From contig NC_087068.1 in NCBI RefSeq assembly GCF_963678635.1, positions 59,768,872-59,832,871 of the forward strand: a DNA stretch of 64,000 bases. The letters run 5' to 3'. Shown here piece after piece: positions 55,422 through 64,000 of the stretch; positions within the stretch are counted from its first letter, which is position 1, and each line of letters begins with the position of its first letter. The position numbers and the translations under genes were made by a program. The DNA is from Symsagittifera roscoffensis. Lineage: Eukaryota > Xenacoelomorpha > Acoela > Convolutidae. The notes below the pieces were generated by a model. That model made no database searches. It was not told where the DNA came from and saw only the letters and a program-made list of their open reading frames with translations.

Positions 55422-56047
55422 GATTTTCACGATTTTCCATGGAAATGTTCTAATCTTAAAGGTTATTCTTACTTTCTGCTTTTTACATGTTTTCGCTATT
55501 GAACACACTTTGCAAGAAAATTTAGTCAGAACTGCAGAATTTAGGGGGAAAATAGTATCAATCGAACGAACAATTTGCTGGCAGAGATGAAATTAGAACT
55601 GATACCGTCTGATTATTTTGTTAAAAATTGTAAATTTATTCCTCAAAGTTCCCTTGTTAAGTACTACAGTAAACTATTTAAGCAAAAATACAATTTTTGG
55701 GATCAATAATTATAACTTTTCTGGAAAAATAGTCAATTTTTCATGATTTTCCGTAGTAATGCTCTGTTTTAAGATTATTCTTGCTTTCTGCTTAATGCAT
55801 GTTTTCGCTATTGAACACACTTTGCAAGAAAATTTAGTCAGAACTGGAGAATTTAGGAAGAAAATAGTATCAATTGAATGAACAATTTGCTGGCAAAGAT
55901 GGAATTAGTACTGATACCGTCTGATTATTACGATAAAAATTGTAAATGTCTTCCTCAAGGTTCCCTTGTTCAGTTGCTGCAGTAAACTATTTAAGCAAAA
56001 ATACAATTTTTGGGCCAATAACTATCACTTTTCTTGCAAAATAAATA
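55422..56047. repeat. Tandem duplication, 313-bp unit
   Basis: 55422-55734 and 55735-56047 align over their whole length with scattered substitutions. Landmarks CATGTTTTCGCTATTGAACA and GATACCGTCTGATTATT occur in both at the same offset. Confidence 0.85.
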
Positions 56048-57480
56048 TTAAATAGCTTTTTATTCTTAATTTATGAGGGAAGATTTCTCAAAAATATCCA
56101 AGTGAGAAAGATTCGGTGCTGGTTAAAACATTCAAAAATATCTGTAAAAATTGAGAATATAAATGTGTTTTTTCAATTTAAGAACGAAGTAGGAGCAGCT
56201 CTATTAGTTATAATCTGAAAACCTCCGGAAATACGCAAGGGAACCTAGATATTAATATCTACAATATTCAAAAACTTCTAAAAGAGCGCGTCTCACAAAA
56301 ATGATTTAGCAAAGGAAATCAAGGTGAAAACTGGAAAAATTTGGTTATTTTCGGATTTTTATTAAGCAAAAAAACTATATAGTAAAAAAATTCTGAAATG
56401 TAGATCTTGAAAGCAATTTTTTGATTTATGCTTCATGTATCTTCTTCCAAAAGATGTCGGATTTAGTTTACTTTACTGAAATTATCCTCAAAACATCTGA
56501 TTTTTCATAAAAAGTTACCTTATATATCAAATGATAACAAACTTTTCTAATGAACTACACATAAATATAAATCTTTGACACCTTTTATGTCGGAGTTTTC
56601 TCAAACTATGGTTTATAAGCGAAATTTTAGTAAAATTAACTCAAAACTCCTATTGAAATAAATTTTCTCATATTCTCAGTTTCTGCTTCAACTTCTATCT
56701 ATCAAATTAATCCAATTTGAACAAAATTTTATTTGAAAAAGGAACTTTTGATGGAAAAATGTATCGTTTCAACGAACGTTCAATAATCTGAAGCTGAATT
56801 AATACCATGAATCCTTTGCTAAACGTCTTTAAATGATTTTCTCAACTTGATAATTTTTTATTGCTGTTTCAAATCTGATTTTCTATAAAATGAATTTTGG
56901 GTTGAGAATGATGTATATTATCATCTTGAAATTTTCAAAGGTTAGCACAAACATATATTTTTTCATATTTTCCAAGTCAGTTATCAATTTTATACTGAAA
57001 TCGTCAAAAAAGCAGTAGAAAACTATTATTCTTAATAAATAAACCGCCCATCTTTGCTTAGTAACGCACTACTCTATGAACACTTTTACAATAACTAAAC
57101 AGGGAAAACTTTAAAATGTCAACTAGGCACAACATTTCAATTATTCGATGTTTTATAAATATTCAGTTCTTTTACAAAATTTCACTAAATACTCAAACAA
57201 TCATTAGCATATGTTATTCACTTTTACTACAAAGTTCTCACAACAGAATCTCCGCAAGCATGCAACCAATGGAGATTTTACTCTAGATAAAAGATTTTCG
57301 GATCGATTTCCATTGAAATGTTCACGAAAATTTGAACTCGATTGTTGCTGGTTTTATCATCAATCAGAACCTTTGAATATGACAGATCAAGAATAGTGAT
57401 GAAAACACTGTATATTTTTTCAAATTTTTTGTATAGACTTTTCAGATTCAGTAAAATTTATATTCAAAGTATTTTCTCCT
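56048..57480. other. AT-rich DNA, nothing recognised
   Basis: No coding or repeat signal beyond low complexity. The short frame at 57211-57396 has no recognisable domain. Confidence 0.5.
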
Positions 57481-57515
57481 AGTTTTTTTTAAATTAAAAA
57501 CGTGAATAATTTACC

Positions 57516-57742
57516 TTCTCTTGGAGTCTGTTTTGAGATTGTTGAGCACATAATTTAACATTATGTTGACAATGCTTCTTCTTGATATGATTAAAGAGTT
57601 CCTCGCTGCTTTATTTATAAAAGTTACAATTGGAACACTTTAAAACGCCACAGTTCTTACGAAGGCTTGATGCGTCTTTACGTGTGTATTCTCTGCCACA
57701 TTCAAGACATGCAACTCTTTCGTTTCTTTTCAGTGACGGCAT
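57516..57742 (-). pseudogene. C2H2 zinc-finger exon remnant
   Basis: The minus strand from ATG 57742 encodes ERVACLECGREYTRKDASSL, a C-x2-C pair, then KCSNCNFYK, a TAA at 57611-57613, and SSEELFNHIKKKHCQHNV. The second finger is a standard C-x2-C-x12-H-x4-H interrupted by the TAA. The first lacks a good His. Before the ATG is a pyrimidine-rich tract ending in AG, and after LQEK comes GGTAAAT, so it looks like a spliced exon. Tandem C-x2-C fingers of this spacing recall insect Lola-type fingers. It is likely a host gene remnant. Confidence 0.6.
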
Positions 57743-57956
57743 CTCAATAAGTAGAAAAAGAAAAATGGGAGATTCAGAATGTCCCAAATTTTTAGAAAAG
57801 AAAAGTTGAATAGCCTCAAAAAATGAATAAAAAAAGCAAATTTCATAACCAATTGTTTTTAAGGTGAAAGAAAATCAGAATGGATTTGCTATTTAGCCTA
57901 GCTGAACTAAAATTTATCCAATCCAACCATGGAGTTTTCAAAAGTTTTGCTATCAA

Positions 57957-58128
57957 CCAATCAGAATCGGATTTCAATGGTCATGGAATTTTCAATAAAT
58001 TTTATGACAACCAATCAAAACTGATTTCTACTTTTCATGGGTTTTTCAACGATTTTGATATCAAACAATCAGAATTGAATTTTTTTCTTTGGTAATACTG
58101 TTTGTTGGAAATCAACCAATCAGAATTC
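57957..58128 (+). promoter_or_regulatory. Array of CCAAT-type motifs, forward
   Basis: CCAATCAGAAT or a close variant occurs at 57957, 58011, about 58064 and 58116, about 53 bases apart, in a degenerate repeat of TCATGG...TTTTCAA...GATATCAA. CCAATCA is the NF-Y core. The array lies just upstream of the ORF at 58189. Confidence 0.5.
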
Positions 58129-58188
58129 AGCATTTTCTAAAAGTGATCTGTTTATCATTTTTTAAAAGCTTTTATCATTATTTGAAAA

Positions 58189-58536
58189 ATGTCTATCAAA
58201 AAACATTTGAACTTCCTCGAGTCACTCTACATCCCACTTAATTTTCTCATTGATGAAATAGATGTTGACTTTTACTTTTTTAACAATTTTTTGGACGTTT
58301 ATGATGTCCAAAATAGAGTTCTCCGACTAAGTAAAGGTCTGTTAAGGGAAACTTACTCGATCAAAGAGTTTACTTTTGATCCACATATTTCGTATCAAAG
58401 CTTCAAAATTACGACTGAGTTACACCTCACAAGGAAAGAACTTTTGTTTATTCTCGAGAATTTGAAATTAATCAAAAAGTCGTACGATAATATATCAAAA
58501 CCTTTTTTATCCCCTATCCAATACCCAAATTGGTAA
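58189..58536 (+). CDS. Orphan ORF, 115 codons
   Basis: ATG in an A-rich context. The protein is rich in Leu, Phe, Ile and Lys, with no signal peptide or known domain (FLESLYIPLNFLIDEIDVD, FTFDPHISYQSFKIT). It is long for such AT-rich DNA and is bracketed by the CCAAT-type arrays, but chance cannot be excluded. Confidence 0.25.
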   Translation: MSIKKHLNFLESLYIPLNFLIDEIDVDFYFFNNFLDVYDVQNRVLRLSKGLLRETYSIKEFTFDPHISYQSFKITTELHLTRKELLFILENLKLIKKSYDNISKPFLSPIQYPNW

Positions 58537-58916
58537 AAACTCCCCAGCAAAGTTCTTTCTTCCTTCATTTCTTTTAGGATTTTCAATGTTCAAATTCCTG
58601 CTTGATTCGGTTTAGAATCAGATTTCCAGAGATTTGAAAAATTCAACAAATTTGAGATATCCTCTCATATTTACATATAAATCAAAGAACTTGACTATCT
58701 ACTCAGAAAACAACAATTTCTAATTGGTTACATACAAAAAGTTCAATTAACATCATGAAAAAATTTGTGGAAATGCTACCTGTTCGCTATTCTTTTGTTA
58801 CTTATATCAGCAATTTTTCTTATTTTCACTGCAACCAACTTTTGGTCATTTATTTTTGCAATTGATTTTGTGTATATTTTTACTTATTACGAAGATTTAA
58901 TTCCTTAAAATTTTCT
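58537..58916. other. AT-rich DNA, nothing recognised
   Basis: No coding or repeat signal. Confidence 0.45.
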
Positions 58917-59094
58917 CTGATTGGATACGACAACTTGAACAAAAATGAACATTTCTGTGATTGGAAACGACAATATCCAAAATGGAGCTTCGTTTCCGAT
59001 TGGACACGACTTTTATCTGATAATGCCATAAAAGGAAGCTGAAATCTGAGTGGACACGACTACAATCCAAATAAGAAAAATCAATTCTGATTGG
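58917..59094 (-). promoter_or_regulatory. Array of CCAAT-type motifs, reverse
   Basis: ATTGG, the complement of CCAAT, occurs at 58920, 58960, 58999 and 59090, with a variant near 59048. Most sit in a CTGATTGGACACGAC-like unit about 40 bases apart. The last copy, TTCTGATTGG, is the exact complement of the forward array motif. Confidence 0.5.
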
Positions 59095-59302
59095 TCAAAC
59101 CCACACATTCGAGTTGAAGGTACCCCTAACTCCTACTTAAAAATCATTTTATTTTCAACCTAATTACCGTCAACTACCTCCTCTCTCAGCTCTAAATACC
59201 TTAATTTCAACTTGTCTTCCGTCAACTACCCCTCTCTCAGCTCTTTCTTGTTCTTACTCTTTAACTTAATTTATTGCCCAGAGTGATCTTTTCAGTGCAA
59301 AT
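59095..59302. other. Short duplicated segment before the satellite
   Basis: CCGTCAACTACC followed by CTCTCTCAGCTCT occurs twice, near 59167 and 59220. No gene seen. Confidence 0.5.
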
Positions 59303-62300
59303 AAGCAATCTCATGGCTGCTCGAACGGAATTTATTTTTTTAAGGATATTGTAAGGATTACAGACAGCCAACGAATAATGGTCAGCCTCTCAACGCACAT
59401 CTGAACACATGGCCGCTCGAACGGAAGTGTTTTTTTAAGGATATTGTAAGGATTAGAGACGGCCAACGAATAATGGTCAGCCTCTGAACGCACATATGAA
59501 CACATGGCTGCTCGAACGGAAGTTATTTTTTTTTTAGGATATTGTAAGGATTAGAGACGGCCAACGATTAATGGTCAGCCTCTGAACGCACATATGAACA
59601 CATGACTGCTCGAACGGAAGTTAATTTTTTAGGATATTGTAAGGATTAGAGACAGCCAACGAATAATGGTCAGCCTCTGAACGCACATATGAACACATGG
59701 CTGCTCGAACGGAAGTTTTTTTCTAGGATATTGTAAGGATGAGAGACGGTCAACGAATAATGGTCAGCCTCTGAACGCACAATTGAACACATGACTGCTC
59801 GAACGGAAGTTATTTTTCTAGGATTTTGTAAGGATTAGAGACGGCCAACGATTAATGGTCAGCCTCTGAACGCACATATGAACACATGGCTGCTCGAACG
59901 GAAGTTATATTTTTTAGGATATTGTAAGGATTAGAGACGGCCAACGAATAATGGTCAGCCTCTGAACGCACATTTGAACACATGGCTGCTGGAATGGAAG
60001 TTATTTTTTTCGGATATTGTAAGGATTAGAGACGGCCAACGAATAATGGTCAGCCTCTGAAAGCACATATGAACACATGGCTGCTCGAACGGAAGTTATT
60101 TTTTTAGGATATTTTAAGGATGAGAGACGGCCAACGAATAATGGTCAGCCTCTGAACGCACATATGAACTATGGCTGCTCGAACGGAAGTTATTTTTTTA
60201 GGATATTGTAAGGATTAAAGACGGCCAACGAATAATGGTCAGCCCCTGAACGCACATATGAACACATGGCTGCTCGAACGGAAGTTATTTTTTTTAGGAT
60301 TTTGTAAGGATTAGAGACGGCCAACGAATAATGGTCGGCCTTTGAACGCACATATGAACACATGGCTGCTCGAACGGAAGTTATTTTTTTTAGGATATTG
60401 TAAGGATTATAGACGGCCAACGAATAATGGTCAGCCTCTGAAAGCACATATGAACACATAGCTGCTCGAACGGAAGTTATATTTGTTAGGATATTGTAAG
60501 GATTAGAGACGGTCAACGAATAATGGTCAGCCTCTGAACGCACATTTGAACACATGGCTGCTGGAATTGAAGTTATTTTTTTTCGTATATTGTAAGGATT
60601 AGAGACGGCCAACGAATAATGGTCAGCCTCTGAAAGCACATATGAACACATGGCTGCTCGAATGTAAGTTATTTTTTTTAGGATATTGTAAGGCTTAGAG
60701 ACGGCTAAAGAATAATGGTCAGCCTCTGAACGCACATTTGAACACATGGATGCTCGAATGGAAGTTATTTTTTTAGGATATTTTAAGGATGAGAGACGGC
60801 CAAAGAATAATGGTCAGCCTCTGAACGCACATATGAACACATGGCTGCTCGAACGGAAGTTATTTTTTTAGGATATTGTAAGGATTAAAGACGGCCAACG
60901 AATAATGGTCAGCCTCTGAACGCACATATGAACACATGGCTGCTCGAACGGAAGTTATTTTTTTAGGATATTGTAAGGATTAGAGACGGTCAACGATTAA
61001 TGGTCAGCCTCTGAACGCACATATGAACACATGACTGCTCGAACGGAAGTTATTTTTTTTAGGATATTGTAAGGATTAGAGACGGCCAACGAATAATGGT
61101 CAGACTCTGAACGCACATATGAACACTTGGCTGCTCGAACGGAAGTTATTTTTTTCTAGGAAATTGTAAGGATTAGAGACGGCCAACTTATAATGGTCAG
61201 CCTCTGAAAGCACATATGAACACATAGCTGCTCGAACGGAAGTTATATTTGTTAGGATATTGTAAGGATTAGAGACGGTCAACGAATAATGGTCAGCCTC
61301 TGAACGCACATTTGAACACATGGCTGCTGGAATTGAAGTTATTTTTTTTCGGATATTGTAAGGATTAGAGACGGCCAACGAATAATGGTCAGCCTCTGAA
61401 AGCACATTTGAACACATGGCTGCTCGAACGTAAGTTATTTTTTTTAGGATATTGTAAGGCTTAGAGACGGCTAAAGAATAATGGTCAGCCTCTGAACGCA
61501 CATTTGAACACATGGATGCTGGAATGGAAGTTATTTTTTTAGGATATTTTAAGGATGAGAGACGGCCAAAGAATAATGGTCAGCCTCTGAACGCACATAT
61601 GAACACATGGCTGCTCGAACGGAAGTTATTTTTTTTAGGATATTGTAAGGATTAAAGACGGCCAACGAATAATGGTCAGCCTCTGAACGCACATATGAAC
61701 ACATGGCTGCTCGAACGGAAGTTATTTTTTTTAGGATATTGTAAGGATTAGAGACGGCCAACGATTAATGGTCAGCCTCTGAACGCACATATGAACACAT
61801 GACTGCTCGAACGGAAGTTATTTTTTTAGGATATTGTAAGGCTTAGAGACGGCTAAAGAATAATGGTCAGCCTCTGAACGCACATTTGAACACATGGCTG
61901 CTCGAACGGAAGTTATTTTTTTAGGATATTGTAAGGATTAAAGACGGCCAACGAATAATGGTCAGCCTCTGAACGCACATATGAACACATGGCTGCTCGA
62001 ACGGAAGTTATTTTTTTAGGATATTGTAAGGATTAGAGACGGTCAACGATTAATGGTCAGCCTCTGAACGCACATATGAACACATGACTGCTCGAACGGA
62101 AGTTATTTTTTTAGGATATTGTAAGGATTAGAGACGGCCAACGAATAATGGTCAGACTCTGAACGCACATATGAACACTTGGCTGCTCGAACGGAAGTTA
62201 TTTTTTTTCTAGGATATTGTAAGGATTAGAGACGGCCAACGAATAATGGTCAGCCTCTGAAAGCACATATGAACACATAGCTGCTCGAACGGAAGTTATA

Positions 62301-64000
62301 TTTGTTAGGATATTGTAAGGATTAGAGACGGTCAACGAATAATGGTCAGCCTCTGAACGCACATTTGAACACATGGATGCTGGAATTGAAGTTATTTTTT
62401 TCGGATATTGTAAGGATTAGAGACGGCCAACGAATAATGGTCAGCCTCTGAAAGCACATATTAACACATGGCTGCTCGAACGTAAGTTATTTTTTTCTAG
62501 GATCTTGTAAGGCTTAGAGACGGCTAAAGAATAATGGTCAGCCTCTGAACGCACATTTGAACACATGGATGCTGGAATGGAAGTTATTTTTTTTAGGATA
62601 TTTTAAGGATGAGAGACGGCCAAAGAATAATGGTCAGCCTCTGAACGCACATATGAACACATGGCTGCTCGAACGGAAGTTATTTTTTTCGTATATTGTA
62701 AGGATTAGAGACGGCCAACGAATAATGGTCAGCCTCTGAAAGCACATATGAACACATGGCTGCTCGAACGTAAGTTATTTTTTTTTAGGATATTGTAAGG
62801 CTTAGAGACGGCTAAAGAATAATGGTCAGCCTCTGAACGCACATTTGAACACATGGATGCTCGAATGGAAGTTATTTTTTTAGGATATTTTAAGGATGAG
62901 AGACGGCCAAAGAATAATGGTCAGCCTCTGAACGCACATATGAACACATGGCTGCTCGAACGGAAGTTATTTTTTTAGGATATTGTAAGGATTAAAGACG
63001 GCCAACGAATAATGGTCAGCCTCTGAACGCACATATGAACACATGGCTGCTCGAACGGAAGTTATTTTTTTTAGGATATTGTAAGGATTAGAGACGGCCA
63101 ACGAATAATGGTCAGACTCTGAACGCACATATGAACACTTGGCTGCTCGAACGGAAGTTATTTTTTTCTAGGAAATTGTAAGGATTAGAGACGGCCAACG
63201 AATAATGGTCAGCCTCTGAAAGCACATATGAACACATAGCTGCTCGAACGGAAGTTATATTTGTTAGGATATTGTAAGGATTAGAGACGGTCAACGAATA
63301 ATGGTCAGCCTCTGAACGCACATTTGAACACATGGCTGCTGGAATTGAAGTTATTTTTTTCGGATATTGTAAGGATTAGAGACGGCCAACGAATAATGGT
63401 CAGCCTCTGAAAGCACATTTGAACACATGGCTGCTCGAACGTAAGTTATTTTTTTTAGGATATTGTAAGGCTTAGAGACGGCTAAAGAATAATGGTCAGC
63501 CTCTGAACGCACATTTGAACACATGGATGCTGGAATGGAAGTTATTTTTTTAGGATATTTTAAGGATGAGAGACGGCCAAAGAATAATGGTCAGCCTCTG
63601 AACGCACATATGAACACATGGCTGCTCGAACGGAAGTTATTTTTTTTAGGATATTGTATGGATTAAAGACGGCTAAAGAATAATGGTTCAGCCTCTGAAC
63701 GCACATTTGAACACATGGATGCTCGAATGGAAGTTATTTTTTTAGGATATTTTAAGGATGAGAGACGGCCAAAGAATAATGGTCAGCCTCTGAACGCACA
63801 TATGAACACATGGCTGCTCGAACGGAAGTTATTTTTTTAGGATATTGTAAGGATTAAAGACGGCCAACGAATAATGGTCAGCCTCTGAACGCACATATGA
63901 ACACATGGCTGCTCGAACGGAAGTTATTTTTTTAGGATATTGTAAGGATTAGAGACGGTCAACGATTAATGGTCAGCCTCTGAACGCACATATGAACACA
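59303..64000. repeat. Satellite array, unit about 97 bp, with higher-order structure
   Basis: Nearly fifty head-to-tail units run to the window end. Landmarks per unit are GCTGCTCGAACGGAAGTTA, a T-tract, GGATATTGTAAGGATTAGAG, ACGGCCAACGAATAATGG and TCAGCCTCTGAACGCACATA. A variant unit with CACATAGCTGCTCG and TATATTTGTTAGG recurs at about 60453, 61220, 62273 and 63232, so blocks of about 8 to 11 units repeat. Because the unit is often 99 bases, long minus-strand frames with a 33-residue repeat appear. These are by-products. Confidence 0.95.

Noticed and set aside
59303-64000. CRISPR array or repeat-protein gene
   Set aside because: Units are contiguous with no unique spacers, and the long minus-strand frames only reflect a unit length near a multiple of three. 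The genome is eukaryotic.

Overview
This window is eukaryotic, almost certainly invertebrate metazoan, and consists of transposable-element and satellite DNA. There are no operons, ribosome binding sites or dense host genes. The elements are metazoan retroelement types: AP-endonuclease LINEs, an RLE-type LINE, a Ty3/gypsy-type LTR element and a Penelope-like element. Two host-like remnants lie in the AT-rich right half: a C2H2 zinc-finger exon and degenerate tRNA-like sequences. The species cannot be named from the sequence; a nematode-like genome is my unproven impression.

Left part (1-18.8 kb). Bases 1-4047 are non-coding, with a cluster of a short CCCCTCCGGATT-type motif and a repeat (element B) that recurs at 4807 and 16433. 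From 4048 to 16280 three LINEs are nested. LINE2 (minus strand) is split into 4048-4806 and 10265-13390. LINE1 (plus, 4807-10264, CR1-like) sits inside its reverse transcriptase. An RLE-type LINE (minus, 13424-16247) sits just 5' of the LINE2 ORF1 start, flanked by a perfect 33-bp direct repeat. LINE1 has three long open frames: an SGNH esterase, a PHD-finger ORF1, and an endonuclease/RT ORF2. ORF2 follows ORF1 in the same frame across a UGA whose downstream bases are CUAG.

Middle part (18.8-48.7 kb). Three direct copies of an LTR-like block (18814, 26005, 37836) separate two decayed gypsy-type internal regions. The leader of each holds a tandem array of hairpin-forming repeats. The second internal region carries its gag segment three times in tandem. 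Both copies share the same inactivating lesions, which suggests segmental duplication of an already dead copy. After the third block comes a post-integrase ORF with a possible macrodomain-like end. Then comes about 8 kb of broken ORFs that read as a long polyprotein with a coiled coil and two consecutive SGNH-like domains, followed by ORFs I do not recognise. This is the best candidate for an undescribed system.

Right part (48.7-64 kb). A Penelope-like element with a PHD finger embedded between RT motifs (49697-51350) lies inside a dispersed repeat (element A). About 7 kb of AT-rich DNA follows. It holds a zinc-finger exon remnant, tRNA-like sequences, a 313-bp tandem duplication, and a 115-codon orphan ORF bracketed by inverted arrays of CCAAT-type motifs. 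From about 59.3 kb to the end of the window is a satellite with a unit of about 97 bp and higher-order organisation.

No element is demonstrably active. LINE1 is the most intact, but two catalytic endonuclease residues appear substituted.
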